Below are positions 11,516 to 23,802 of a stretch of 64,000 bases of DNA, piece after piece. The notes under the pieces were generated by a model, which was not told the origin of the DNA, made no database searches, and saw nothing but the letters and a program-made list of their open reading frames with translations. The translations under genes were made by a program, and so were the position numbers. How positions within the stretch are numbered: position 1 is the stretch's first letter; each line of letters starts with the position of its first letter. Origin of the DNA: Microstegium vimineum (taxonomy: Eukaryota > Streptophyta > Magnoliopsida > Poales > Poaceae); NCBI GenBank assembly GCA_022036555.1, contig CM039133.1, positions 48,436,718-48,500,717 on the forward strand, given 5' to 3'.

Positions 11516-13787
11516 ATTGGGCACCTCTCCGCCGCCGGCAGAAGGAGGAAGTGAACTGAAATTCGAGGGTGTCAACTGTCACGCACTGCACATTTGTGTA
11601 CGGGCAGAGGTGGGTTACGGAGGAAGGGGGTGGGACCGACAGGTGGGCCCTCGCGGTCAGTGACAAGGAGCGGCCTGACGAGCAGGCCCAGAAGCTGGGC
11701 TTTCGGTCCAGCAAGTGGGAGACGGATGCGGTGGGTGAGCTGTTCATATCGGAATTTCGGGCCGAGATGAGAGTCGGGTGCGCCGAACAGAGAAGGGAAA
11801 AAGAGTGACGAAAAGGTATAATTCGGCGTAAACTAAACTGTTTTCCAAACATTTTGACTCCAGTTAAAGATAAATTTCAAAAAAAAATCTTAGAATCTAG
11901 TTTGTGAAACTTTTAAACTTATTTTCAAATCAAAAGTCGTTGGTCCAATAGTAGGGCTGTTTAGTGGGACTGCTACCTAGTTGTACCTTTTTTATGGATT
12001 TTTTAGAAAAAGTAGGGTACGAGGTATGTGCGCACGTTCACTGGTATTGTATGTTTCCCGCGCACTAGAGGCTAGAGAGCCTCCCCGTCTTTTCTTTCTG
12101 TGTGTACAGAGCGCACGTGTGCGTGGTGTGGTGTGAATGTGAAGTGTCTGGCGTCTAGGTAATTTGAGTTTGTCTCGCCGTCAATTGTGAGATAGTTCTT
12201 CCCTATTTCGATCTCCTTCCTCCCTGCTTCAATCCAAAGATCTATGAGCATGCTTTTCGATATCGTTGTTGATCGAATTAGTGACCATCAACTCAAATTT
12301 GCACCCAAATATCCAACAACCCAAGACCCATGGATTGTCATGTGCATGGTTGTGTGGGTTGCCATGGGATTTCCTCTGCAATAGGCCGTAGGATGGAGGG
12401 AGTAGAGTGCTTGTTGGAGAATCCAAATCTATCAGCAGCATATAGGAGAAGCACCCAAGTCGGTCTCGAACTAAAGGAGAAGGCCAAGGAGACCCCCTGC
12501 CTAGGCGATGGGGAAGTTGATGTCTGATCGTTCGGTGAGGTCAGAACACATCGAACAGGTGGTGCTGCGGTGCCGCGGTGGGATAGATTTGGTGTCTGGT
12601 GAGGAGGGTTGAGTGCAAGGATCTAGAGGATAACATGTTTGTGTTCTCCTTCAATAAGATTTCGCGTAAGAAGAGGGGCCATGGACGATCTTGTTGAATG
12701 AACTATCTGGTGGTGGTGGATTTGATGGTTCAAAATCGCTCGATGAGTTGAATTTTCTCATTCATCCCCATTTGGATTTGTGTTTCACGTTTGCCAATGG
12801 AGAGGACTAGACGCGGACACTGCTACTGAGGCAGGCCAGGTTGCTTGCTTCGGAGAAGAAGCCCATGCTATATAATATAATCATTTCATTAAAGAAGAAG
12901 GAGAAATAGAGAAGAGAAAATAAGAAAAAAATATATAAAGAGAAGGACAGTATAGTCAGTTTATTTTTTCTCCACCATGGAAAACAGTTTTGTCGAACAG
13001 TTTAATAAAAACAACTTTGTTTTCATTAGTAGAGTTGTAAGCCAGGAAAAAAAAACAGCTCCACTAATAAGGGCTATGTCCATGTATTTACCTTAACCTA
13101 TGTGTGTATTGGAGTGATTTGGATTAGAATTTACTCCAATCCACTCTGACCCATATGATTTGAGGTAGATACGTGTGCATCAAAACATGATCTAAAGTGG
13201 AGCCATGCCAAATGGAACTATTGTGCTCAGATTGATTCTAGTGGACCTTTCGTTTTTACACGGATATCATAGTTCACAATTTGTGTTGATGCTCATGTAG
13301 TGAACCATTTCCTTTATGATAATGATAATGATAAAGGATTCTGCACTTTGACCTCAACAGCTGATCTGGTAGTAAGGAGTGTTATGTACTTTAATTTGAT
13401 TATTTAATCTTATACACTCTGTTGTGGTGTTATCGATCTTGTCACATCTGAATTTTAATTTGTTATCTGCCACTGTTAAAAGACTGTATCTGTATATATA
13501 TAGTAAAAAGGTCAAAAACGACTCAGAATTTAGAATAGTGGGAGTATTTAAAAAGCACTGTCCAGTAGTGTACCTGTATCATACATATAGCACGTGACCA
13601 TGCTTCCATGCTCGATCGGGCGACGAGATCAAACGATTCTAGCTAGAACGTGGCAAAATTCAGAGAGCTAGTGGATCTCCGTTTGCTCCTCGGTGCACCA
13701 CTCGCCGGACGGAGGAAAAAGGATCTCTGGACCGGTGTCGGGGACGACGTCGATCGATCGGATCGGATCTCCCGCGGCGGCCCTCGT
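11516..13787. other. Gene-free stretch between the F-box and AIF-like genes
   Basis: No gene recognised. Around 13095-13195 is a degraded relative of the MITE at 24440-24568: both carry a stretch reading CATATGRTTTGAGGTARATA. A small (ATG-free) AT-rich tract at 12870-12950 is purine-rich, AAGAAGGAGAAATAG-like. The rest, including 12180-12840, shows no coding signal I can support. Confidence 0.5.
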
Positions 13788-15090
13788 TCACATGACGTGC
13801 GGCATGGTGCCGTAAGGTTTGCTCTTGATCCCCATCATCCTGCGCGTCCTGGTGATGAAGAGGTCCCTTGGCTTGACAGCGCCAGGGATATGTCCAATGA
13901 GCGTCATGAACGGCAGCTCGGCCAGCGCGTCACGGTGGCCAAGCGTGACGGTCATGGACGTCTTCGGAGACGGCTTATACCGGTGCAGCTTCTCCTCCCG
14001 GGTATTACCCTTCACAAGCAGCCGGAGGTTCCGGGACACAACCATAGCCTGCCGCTGCGCGAGGTGGCCCTGCTTCGCCTCCGGGACATCCGTGATATCA
14101 CCGACGGCGAACACGTTCCTCAGCCCACCAACACGGAGGTGATCATCGACCCGAAGGTGGTTCCCGCCGCCCTTCTCATCGCCGTCAGCGACGACATGCT
14201 CACCAAGGAACGTGTCTCTAAGCCACCCAGACGCGACGGGGCGACCAGTGCAAACGAAGTGGCAGTCAGCCACCACCGTCTCCCCAGCCGACGTAGTAAA
14301 CTCCCTCGTCTCCGGCGTCGTCGCCGACGCCAGGTCCACCGTCTGGTCAAGCAACACGGTGACGTTCTTGGACCGGAGCCACTCGAGCGCCTTGGCCGAC
14401 GCCTTGGCGCTCATCACCTTGAGCAGCCGTGACGCGGCGTGCACGATGGTGACACGCTTCTCGGGACTCTTCATCACGATCTCCGCCGCGAGTTCGACGC
14501 CGATTGGTCCGCCGCCGACGATCAGCACTGATGTGGCGCTGTCGATCCTATCCTTGTCGTGCTGGAACATCTCGAGCCGTTCTGACTGCTTCTGTGGTCG
14601 GTTGCAGGTTCGCCCTGTCGCGATTACTAGGAAATCGTAGGCTACTGCCCGGCCGATTGAGGTTAGTACCACTGAGTCGTCCACGCCCACCGCGAACGCC
14701 GTTACTACCTTCGCGTGCGTTAGGTAGTCTGAGTGTGGGATCACTGTTCGTTCCACTGCTGCTGGGTCCACCTTTGCCCGTAGGTTCGCCCATGGGATCT
14801 CGAAGTACTCCTTCCTGCATGAAATGCAGCAGCACGGATGGAGAATGGGGATGGATCCATGGACATGCATGGATGACCGCGCGTCACCGGATCGGACAGC
14901 CATGCATATATATCAAGAGCATGCATGCATGGATGGATCATCGGACAGTTAAATGTGAATTGAAATTGATCGAGCTCACGTACGGGTCGATGAGGACGAC
15001 GTCGGCGTGGTTCTGGAGCGTCTTGGCGAGGAGGGCGCCGGCGATGCCGCCGCCCACGATGACGACGCGGTCGCCGGTGGACCGCAGCAT
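13788..15090 (-). CDS. AIFM2/FSP1-like FAD-dependent NAD(P)H oxidoreductase
   Basis: Two exons on the minus strand, 15090-14984 and 14814-13788, join in frame and give 377 residues. The donor is GTACGT after the codon for Asp-Pro, the acceptor ATGCAG. Exon 1 encodes the start and the FAD dinucleotide-binding loop VVIVGGGIAGALLAKTL. Exon 2 carries DFLVIATGR, a second dinucleotide fold VLIVGGGPIGVELAAEI (NAD(P)H site) and the late FAD motif NVFAVGDITDV. Order and length match the plant homologues of human AIFM2/FSP1 and of NDH-2-type quinone reductases. They pass electrons from NAD(P)H to quinones at membranes (family knowledge). There is no obvious organelle presequence and no N-terminal GxxxS/T myristoylation signal after Met-Leu-Arg. 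A TATATA on the minus strand at 15240-15245 lies about 150 bases upstream of the start. Function here is inferred from family. Confidence 0.9.
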
Positions 15091-17236
15091 GGTGCACACA
15101 CCGGCCGGATGGAGCCCGCCTAGCTAGCTAGTTCGTCGCGTCGAGGAAGAGCGAGGCGTCTGCAGTGCATGCGACGAACGAACATGCAGCTCAATCGATC
15201 GAGACGCTAGCTCCGTCCTCTTCTGCGTCGACGACGTTCGTATATATGGATGGACGAAGGAGATTAATTTGGCGGGAGCTCGTGAGTCAATTTGCTTCGT
15301 TTCTGGGTTTTTTTTTCCTTCCGGTGCGCTCAATTGGCATGAGAAGGGCCCACATGTCAATGAGCTAATCGGCCAGGAAAATTGCTAAATTGGGCTTCCC
15401 AAAAATAGGACTGCTAAATGCTAATTGCTGCTGGTCAGAAAAATAAGTGTACTTGCTAAGGCTGTCAAAAAAAATAAGTGTACTTGCTAAATGGGCGAAT
15501 GAACTTGAAATGGAGTTCCAATATAGCGGGGTGAGAGGAAGGCAAAAACACATGTGGATGTGAGACGGAGTGAGGAAATAAGCTATGCATTATTGTTGTG
15601 AATAAAGAGACAATAGTGGATGTCATATCTTGATCATGTGGTGGAAAAGCATTTGCCTAAATAAAAGCCAAAATTTAGGCATATGATGAATACACCTAAT
15701 GCTTAAATACACCCTCCCAAATAATTTACTACACCAATGAGATGGGTCTATTCTACCATTGTTGTGCATGACATTTTGTTGCAAATCATGCATGACACAC
15801 CTTCGTATGCATCGAATTCGAGTTTCATAAAAGCTAGTGTACGTTGACCGGAGAGCGGGAGCCAAGTGGGTAAACTGCCATAAGTTAATATAATTTCCAC
15901 AAAATAATTTAAATTCGACTAAATTTACAAACAAAAAAAATTTGTATTGTTGATAGTTTGGCACCTGTAATAAAGTCAAGAAATCACATTTCTGGCTCCA
16001 CATCTGTTGAAGAGTACATGGTGATAGTAATATGAACTTCCTCTTGGACACATCTATATTCAATTAATGCAACATTAAATTTTTGGCTTTAATAACAATA
16101 TCGCCAACATATAGAAAAGTATCATGGTTGCACAATGGAAGAAACACACTCAAGGGTTCAGGTGAAGGGTTCTTCGTCGGGGTCCAATCCCCTTCCACTG
16201 TGTCTCGTGCTTAGAGGTAGAGCCAATCATAGCACCTCCAGCGTTCGATTCGAATCGAACCTGAACTGGTGGGCCTGCTAAAAACGATTTTGGGAACGGT
16301 TCATTTCTTCTAGTGTGGACATCGGTAGGTGAATTTCTCTCTCCAACTTTAACTGCCTCCTTCACCTGTCAATGTGTGTCACATTCCATCTGCTAGTGTA
16401 TTTTATATTTTGTATGTTTGAACCGTGTTCAAGAGTCGAACCATAAAATTTGTTGCCATGGTTTGGTTGCTACAATGTGAAATTGATTCCTAGTTTTGTA
16501 CTGTCTTTTCTCTCCCCACGGTTCGATACAACGCTACACTTTGCCAAATCCCTAACAAAATTTGCAATTATATGTGTTTCATGATGTTAATTGATGAAAC
16601 AGCAAAGCACCTTCAGAGCGTGGCAAGGTAGCTAGTGATGACTCAAAAATTGGTCCACAAAGATGGGTGAACATATATTGTGACGGCACATGCATGACAT
16701 AGGAATCGATTCCGATGGTGATGAGAGCTGCCACAGCAGAGACAAAAGGAGGAGAGCTGCAAGGTGATTGCGTGGAGAAATGTATAGTACGTGCAACTCG
16801 ATCTTAGTTTAAGTGTATGACGCACTTTTGTGTCTGGTGATACAAACAAGAAAAAGATAGCTAGTACTGTAACAGTTTCCTCACAAAGCACTGAGCACGA
16901 AAGCCATCATCAGCATGCAACGTCGTGGATCGTCGAAGCCAAAGCTAGCTAGTCAGAACATACTAGATGACCATCATTAGGATTCACTTTACAAAATCAT
17001 TAAGGTTCGTACGTACAGCAACGTTAATACAATTAATGAACAAATTGGAAACACAGCTACTATCTGCATGGATAGATGATCCACTATTATCTGGCCGGCA
17101 CCGGACGGAAAAGGTCGTGACAGATCATCATCGAATCGGATGCCAAAACGAACAGCCTACGTAATGCATGTTCGCCGGTCTGGACAGCCGACTGATGGCT
17201 GTAGTAGACAGTAGTAACAACAGAGCAGAGCGTGCG
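15091..17236. other. Gene-free stretch
   Basis: No gene recognised. A short phrase, AAAATAAGTGTACTTGCTAA, occurs twice (about 15439-15459 and 15470-15490), a small local duplication. The rest is AT-rich with scattered short frames that have no domain content. Confidence 0.5.
15239..15246 (-). promoter_or_regulatory. Candidate TATA box of the AIFM2-like gene
   Basis: The plus strand reads GTATATATGG, so the minus strand reads CCATATATAC. It lies about 150 bases upstream of the ATG at 15090, a plausible distance for a gene with a ~120-base 5' leader. No transcript start is visible. Confidence 0.4.
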
Positions 17237-17800
17237 TCACTTGAAAATGGCGACGACGACGGGCAGGAGCGCGGCGACGACGAGCGCGCCGCCGCGGGTC
17301 TTGGTGCCGCCGGAGAGGTACAGGTAGTAGTACGGGTTGGACGACGACGGCGGGGACGGCGGCGACGAGAAGTGCGAGGGTGCCGACGGGGAAGACGACG
17401 AGGACGATGAGGACCCGCTGCTGCTCTTCGGTGGCGGCGGCGAGGGTGGTGACGGCGGAGGCTCCGACGACGACGAAGAAGGCGGGGTGGAGCACGGGGA
17501 CTCCGGCGGCGGGCTCGTGAGTGGCGTGATAGGAGGCAGCACGTCGTACACGTCCCCCGGCGGTGGCGGCGGCAGCACCAGCTCGAGGTACGGCGGCGGG
17601 GGCGCGGTCATCGGCAGGATCGTTGGCGGTGACGCTGTGCAGATTGTTGGGCACGTCCCGCACTTGCTCACGCACAGCTGGTTCGTGTCCGCGCTCCCCA
17701 CTGCCGGCTCGCCCTCATCACCGGCGACGAAGACGGCCGAGAAAGAGCATACCAACAGCAGCGACACCAACGACGACACGGCCGCCCTTCTTCCCTCCAT
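17237..17800 (-). CDS. Secreted proline/serine-rich glycoprotein, probably GPI-anchored
   Basis: A single exon of 187 residues. The frame is open further upstream to 17911, but the ATG at 17798-17800 is chosen because it starts a clear signal peptide (basic MEGRRA, then SSLVSLLLVCSFSAVFVAG). The mature part has a small cysteine patch, CVSKCGTCPTIC, then a long Pro/Ser-rich domain with PPPPY, PPPPP, SPPPES and SPPSPPPPK runs, a ~14-residue serine run and a tyrosine cluster, PYYYLYL. The C-terminus is a hydrophobic tail, GGALVVAALLPVVVAIF, as in GPI-anchor signals. This is the layout of hydroxyproline-rich cell-wall proteins (extensin or arabinogalactan type). In such proteins Ser-Pro(n) is hydroxylated and glycosylated in the secretory path (family knowledge). 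A specific name cannot be given. The low-complexity sequence creates long antisense open frames, which are not genes. Confidence 0.8.
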   Translation of the reverse strand: MEGRRAAVSSLVSLLLVCSFSAVFVAGDEGEPAVGSADTNQLCVSKCGTCPTICTASPPTILPMTAPPPPYLELVLPPPPPGDVYDVLPPITPLTSPPPESPCSTPPSSSSSEPPPSPPSPPPPKSSSGSSSSSSSSPSAPSHFSSPPSPPSSSNPYYYLYLSGGTKTRGGALVVAALLPVVVAIFK

Positions 17801-17960
17801 TGCCGGCTTGCCGCCACCCAGGTATCTCGATCGACAGACAGAAACGCAGGAGAGGACACTGATGCGCTTGCTTGCGTAGCTAGCAGCTGCGTTGCGTGTG
17901 CTCGCTTTCACGTACAGGAGAGACCGAGAGATTCCCGCGGGAGCTGGTGGACCTCTCTGG

Positions 17961-17968
17961 GTTTATAA
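17961..17968 (-). promoter_or_regulatory. Candidate TATA box of the proline-rich protein gene
   Basis: The plus strand reads GTTTATAAG, so the minus strand reads CTTATAAAC. It lies about 165 bases upstream of the chosen ATG, a suitable position for a core promoter and in line with the ATG at 17800 rather than the one at 17911. Confidence 0.5.
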
Positions 17969-18913
17969 GACGGGAGGCTAGAGCTGGAGCTGGAGCCTGG
18001 AGGCCCAGCACGGCAAAGAAATGTGCCAAACTTGAGGTGCAAGCTCCAGCAGAATATTATGTGGGCTGAGTGAGGTGAGAAATGCTGGCTGTAAAGGGAG
18101 ATGCTCTTGAAATTGGCAGCAAGGAATTGCCGATTCCTCTTACGGCACAACAGATTAATCCCAACAAATACTCAGCTTAGCTTAGCTTATCCTTCATGTG
18201 CACTAGTTGTTGCCTGAGTGAAATGATAGGCCACGGAAAGTATTGAGGAAATAGGTCAAAAGATTTCCAGTGAATGATGATTCGTTGATGCTTTCCAGAG
18301 TATACAAGACAGGCAAAGTATATACGGAGTATGCTGCATTGGTTGCTGCTGTGTACTAGTAGTTGTATAAAGACAAGGTGTGCATCCTGCATTCCTGATG
18401 GTTCCTGGTTCAGTTTACAGGCAACCAAAATGCTGGATGATTGGATTGGATCAAACAAATCTTCACTGTCGCACCTTATCGAGGGCATTACTCACAGGAT
18501 TAACGAAAAATAAAATGGCAGTGCTAATGTTGTTCTAAGTTGTACAACAGTGTATGCTGTTGTAATAGTAGTAATTACAAGTTACTACTATAATAATGGC
18601 AACAAAAGGGGTGAATAAGCTGTACAGGCTCTGCTTTCTCACTCCACAAACATCTAAGTAAATAGACGAACTCTGGTAGTTGCACCGTTTTCCTAACCCC
18701 CACCCCTTCCCCTCTGAACATTTGTCAATTTGATGTACTTTACAAAATAAGGCTTGAATGCCAACAAACACTAAACATAAAGAGTTGAACATTGAACAGA
18801 AAGGCTAACCATGTAAGGAAAAAAACTTTTGCCAGCCTTCAGCCTTACCAGTCCAATTGCCCACACCTGGTGGGAAGGGAAGAGTCAAAATTACAATTAT
18901 GAACTAACGCCGG

Positions 18914-21900
18914 TCAGGAGTCAGTTTCAGCGTCTGTTGTTGTAGCTGATCTCAGCTTTTGGCTTACAAATTGCCCCTTAACTCTTGGCCTTTGCTCTGC
19001 AAGCTTCTTCCTGCTATGATATCTAACCTGTAGAAATGAAAAATGAAAAAAAAAACAAGGGTCAGATAAAGAAATAGTTTGATAGTTATTTATAATGACT
19101 AAAAGGGTTATCAAATGAAATACCTTTTTCTCGAAGCATCTATCTTTCCTTTTCAAGCGAAACTTCAGCAATGCGGCTTCACGGCGAGACCTATCACTAT
19201 TTTGGATTCCACTTTCGTTGCCACTCTCTAGGGCAACCATTGTATTTCTATTGATATCGACTTCACCACTACCCGTGCATCCACTTCCTTTAAAGATATC
19301 CTGGCTGCAGCTTGCACTCTGGTTACCATGATCCATGTGAGCTCTCGCCATGTCAATTGGTTCAACTGATTCCCGAAGAATCTGTCTTGAATGATGCAAC
19401 TGGTGGTTTTCCTCTGACTGTCTGTGCTCATCAACCTGAGATGGTTTACAAGGAGCTTCATAGTAATTAGATTGACTAGAGGCGTGCTGGATTGTTGCCT
19501 TGTTGATTCCAGCTGAATCACAGTGCATAAGGGGACCCTGACCCTGTGGGTAGTATACTGGCTGCAGAATTGCACCATAATGGTAGGGCATCCCAGGACC
19601 GACAGGAATTGGAACAGGTATAAACCCATATGAGGGATGGCTCATACTGTCCTTTCTATAGGAAGAACTGCTTGCACCAGCATCTTCCCTAGCACTACTG
19701 GAACACATGATGGCAGCACCCTCCATGCTACTGTCCAAAGTAAATCGAGCTTGCCTTGTACTCTCACCCGTATTGTGTTCCTTGGGAGGCAGCAACACCC
19801 CCGTTGGGTCGGAAAACTGGGTCCTTGCCATAAACATGCTCTTGCCCAGTGATGCAGAGAGAAGGAAAAAAACTGTCTCTCACCTGATGTTTCTATCCTT
19901 TTATTGCCATATCTGTGTCATGTTGAAGCGATGGGCAAGTAAAATAAAGCTAGTCAGAGTTATGCAACACATTTGAAGAGTTACTAACATCAACTTATGG
20001 GTCTATAGAAGTACTAAAACATGTATAACCTCATAAAGAAACAAATGGGCATGGACAGAAAGCCATGCATTAACAGATAATTTCCGGGCACATTCAACAA
20101 TTAGATAGGCAATCAGAATTTATTTAGACTAAAAGTTTAAAACCCATCAGCACAAAGTACCTTGAAAAGGCAGAGGAATTTGAGTGATTAAAGATATCTT
20201 TTTCCCTGAATTCTTGGTTTTTGTAACCATTAAGATGGTGTTGGTTTCCCAAGTTGGTCTCCAGAAATTGGGAGGGGCAAGAATCAGCATGACCTATTGC
20301 AGCACCCTTCGTGGCAGCATTATTTTCAATGACTGAAGATTGGCAATTTCTGTCAGCTGCTGGCTCAGTCATGCCCAAATCTTTGCCAAGATTGCTTGGA
20401 CGACGTGAACTTGCATCCGTGATCCTTAAGGCATTATCCATAATTTTATCAGCCACCTTTGCAGAAGTAATACCATTATTAAGGCATTTGGGACGCACAT
20501 TCCTCTCACTTCCACTTGGAGCACCTGCATGCAATGAAATGACAAAATACCATTAAATAGAGCGGCGCACACTAACTCACCGACAATGGAGCACAAGTTA
20601 ACATAAAATTATGTAAGCAGGTCTGAATTCCTTACCATCACAATCTTTTGACGCATCCACTTTTGTGTTTACCGCATCATCATCATAAGACTTATTTTGT
20701 GGTTCATTTTTTTTGGATGAACCAACCACTTCATCTCTACGAATCTCTGGTAACTTCTCAACACTCTGAATTTCAGCCTCCCTCTTGCTACCAAAGCTCT
20801 GATCAAGATAAAACAGTCTCTTTAATGTAACATGGCAAGAGAATTCAATATGAATATCAAGGATATATCAGAACTGCCCAAAGGATGAAATGATGAACTC
20901 TAACTGATCCCATTAAACAGTGCCGGTTACACTCACAACAAAAAGTCAAGAAAAGAACCATCATAGAGAAGGACATGTCTCTAAATGCTATACTGTCAAA
21001 CTTTATTACTTTCTATTAAACAGGTGTTGTCAAGCTAAGCATGAATGCAAATATGCAACTGAACACATGCATTAACGCCAGTTGAACAGATATGGTGTAA
21101 GCAAGGTTAGATACTTACTTGGGCATCACTTTCCTCATCGCTGTTTTCTCCTGTCTTTGACCCATTAGCAACATTGGCACTTATATGATTGCTGGCTGCA
21201 TTATTTTCTGATCCATTTGTCTGGGAATTCATCTGCATTCAATTCTTAATGCCTAAGTACCCCCAAAGAAAAGCTATAAATCGACAGTACATAACAGATA
21301 GATGATAAAAGCTAAAGTGGCCACATGACCACTTTCCAGTTTTTCACCAAGGATCTCAGATAACTACTTCTATATAGTTATTAAAGTTTAAAGAAAAAGG
21401 CAGACAAACTAAATCCAGATATTTTGACAAATAAAATCAAACAAAGCATTTGGATAAGGCTACATTTAGCCACATGCACCAATAATATGCCATGGCAAAA
21501 GGAAGCACGTTCTTAAACACCTGTAGAAAAAAACTTACCGCATGCCTCCTCCATACATGTTGCCATAAGTTACGCAGCTCATTCTTTCTCAAAGGTTTCA
21601 CAAGGAAGTCCACTGCACCTTTCTGCATGCACTTGAGCACCGTGCCAATAGAATCTTGGGACGACATCACTGCGATAGGCAACCAGTGCAAAACCAATTA
21701 AACCCATAACAAATCTAAATATTAGATTCAACAATTCTCTTAAGTCAAGGCCGCTTGTGATGCACGTATGACATTACTTCAGATACAAGCACTTCGCTAT
21801 ACTAGGCTGATCAAGTGGTTGTGGTCACATTAGGTGATTAGGAAAATAGAGCTACAATAACGGTTGAATTCATATAAACACATCAACCGTGTGTTGCACA

Positions 21901-23534
21901 GCGCATCTTCTGTTCTACTCCCTCCATTCCAAATTGTAAGTCATTCCAAGAATCTTGGAGAGTCAAAGCATTTTAAGTTTGACCAAAGATTATAGAGAGA
22001 AACACAAAGATTTATGACATCAAATAGGTATAGTATGAAAATATAACTAATAAAGAATCTAATGATACTTAGTTGGTATCAAATATGTTATTATCCTATT
22101 ATATAAATTTGGTCAAACTTTATAAACTTTGACTCTCCAAGATTCTTGAATGACTTACAATTTGGGATGGAGGGAGTACGTTGCAAGGGCTGCTCATATT
22201 TAGTAAATTCCTTTTTTTTTCTTTTCTTTTTGCGCACTCAATGTAAACATCCCCTATATTTAGCATAGATACAGTAGCATTAAAAGAAGTACTTGAAGTA
22301 ATGCTACGGCTATCTTGGTTCCAACGGCTATGAACTAGAACACTGCAATTCAATATTTTCTAATTTGATCTCCAGGACTATTGCTACCTCTTCTTCTTTT
22401 TTGGTTTAGCTGATGCCATGGATATGTGAATTCAAATTGGCAAGCACCCGATGAAGTGGGATCATTTCCCAGCCAAGATATGTGATTGATTGTAGACTGA
22501 CTCTCAAAAAAGTGTATATATGTACCACTAAGAAATCGTGTAAACTGATAATTCGTCTTCAATCACGTACTTGGAATCAAATTCTGCAGAACAGGACAGC
22601 AGAGACAAGAGAAACAGTGCGAACAAACTAGTTCCACTCCCGTATCCCAAGCACTGTAACGCTGTTTTAATCCTTGAATGGTATCTAAGCAACACATGCT
22701 TACAGCACAAGGGGGAACATCACAGGGGGCGAATCTAATCTAATCTACTAAACAATGATGATGACACAGTAACCTTAAAGCAGCTCAAACAAAAGCAAGC
22801 ACGATGCAGAGCGTAATAATAAAAAAATCCAGGCGGAGCTGGAGCAGTGAGCATAAAATTATATACTGTATAATACCCGTCACCACCAGTCCCTTGCTTG
22901 AAGTTAGTTACCGATTGGCGACTAGCGGAGCGGCGGAGCCTAATCCATTCCTAGAGACGATTTGATTTGATCCAGAAGAAGAGAAGGGATTATTATAAAA
23001 AAGGAGGGAGGGCTTACTGATGACGGGGATGTTCTTGCACTCGTCGGCGGCGACGATCCTGGAGAGAAGCTGGATGCCGGAGAGTGATGGCATGTCGACC
23101 TCGGTGAGGACGAGGTCGAAAGCGTATGCGCGTTCCCGCATGACCACCCACGCCTTCATCCCATCAGCGAGCGCGGCCACTGCCGGTTTCCCCGAGGGAG
23201 AGAGAGGGAGGGAGAGGAGTCAGAACAAACGGAGCGCCGAGAATTCCGGAGTAATCAACCACCGCGGAAGGCTGGGGAAGAGGAGAGGAGGGGAGGCGCG
23301 CGACTCACCGCGGTAGCCGCACTTGCGGAGGAGCGCGGTGACGACCTGGCGCGTGGAGTCGTCGTGCTCGACGAGGAGGACGCGTAAGGAGCGGCGCGGG
23401 AGGATCTGGTCCCACCGCACCAGCGCCCGCCCGTTCTCCCCCGCCGCCGGGGACGACGACGCGCCGGCATCCGCCTCTCTTCCTCCTCCTCCTCCGGCGG
23501 AGGGTGCGACGGCGGCGTCGGCGTCGGGAGACAT
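18914..23534 (-). CDS. PRR95: Pseudo-response regulator of the PRR59/PRR95 clock group
   Basis: Minus-strand exons read by phase are 23534-23309, 23179-23018, 21669-21539, 21232-21119, 20798-20636, 20524-20161, about 19838-19124 and 19027-18914, giving about 662 residues. Exons 1-3 form a receiver-like domain (SLRVLLVEHDDSTRQVV, LVLTEVDMPSLSGIQLLSRI, GAVDFLVKPLRKNELRNLW). The phospho-acceptor Asp is replaced by Glu at about residue 102, the hallmark of pseudo-receivers. The last two exons hold the CCT domain (REAALLKFRLKRKDRCFEKK and VRYHSRKKLAEQRPRVKGQF), split by an intron as in the family. PRR proteins are nuclear repressors of morning clock genes such as LHY/CCA1 (family knowledge). The join between exon 6 and the CCT part is uncertain: a likely small exon at 19913-19885 (YGNKRIETS) fits exon 6 but leads out of the CCT frame. 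PRR95 versus PRR59 is my best guess from remembered sequence resemblance. Confidence 0.85.
21918..22176. mobile_element. Stowaway-type MITE in the PRR intron
   Basis: A 259-bp element with long terminal inverted repeats, starting CTCCCTCCATTCCAAATTGT and ending with its complement, flanked by TA on both sides (21916-21917 and 22177-22178). The first ~50 bases (through the GAATCTTGGAGAGTCAAAG stretch) are mirrored at the right end, so the RNA could fold into a long hairpin. The CTCCCTCC terminus and TA duplication are those of Tc1/mariner-derived Stowaway MITEs. It lies in the intron between receiver exons 2 and 3. Confidence 0.92.
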
Positions 23535-23629
23535 TCGATCGATTGGTGCCGTGAGGAGCGGAGCAGAGCAGGAGCCGGCGGCTGGGGCGAGGAGAGGGAA
23601 CTGGGAAGAGGGGGGAAGGAGCGGTGGCG

Positions 23630-23638
23630 AAAATATCT
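23630..23638 (+). promoter_or_regulatory. Evening element upstream of the PRR gene
   Basis: An exact AAAATATCT lies about 95 bases upstream of the PRR start codon. This is the evening-element sequence bound by the MYB factors CCA1/LHY and RVE (established in plants). Its presence in a clock-gene promoter or leader suggests, but does not prove, circadian control. Confidence 0.65.
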
Positions 23639-23802
23639 GCAATATTTTTTTTTCCGCGCGGTGGGCGCCACGTCAGCGGGTACGGGCCGTGGATCGAGCC
23701 GAGATCATCGTTGTGGATGAAACCAAAGCCGGGGGAAGGACGGACGGACGGCGTGTGGGTGGGGTGGAAAAGATTTGTTGGCCCCCACGCCAGCACCCCC
23801 AG

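Noticed and set aside
13650..14640. Long plus-strand open frames opposite the AIFM2-like gene
   Set aside because: They are antisense shadows of GC-rich coding sequence with no domain; the minus strand carries clear dinucleotide-binding motifs and splice sites.
17337..17879. Asp/Gly-rich plus-strand frame opposite the proline-rich protein
   Set aside because: Low-complexity complement of Pro/Ser codons; the minus strand has signal peptide and tail.
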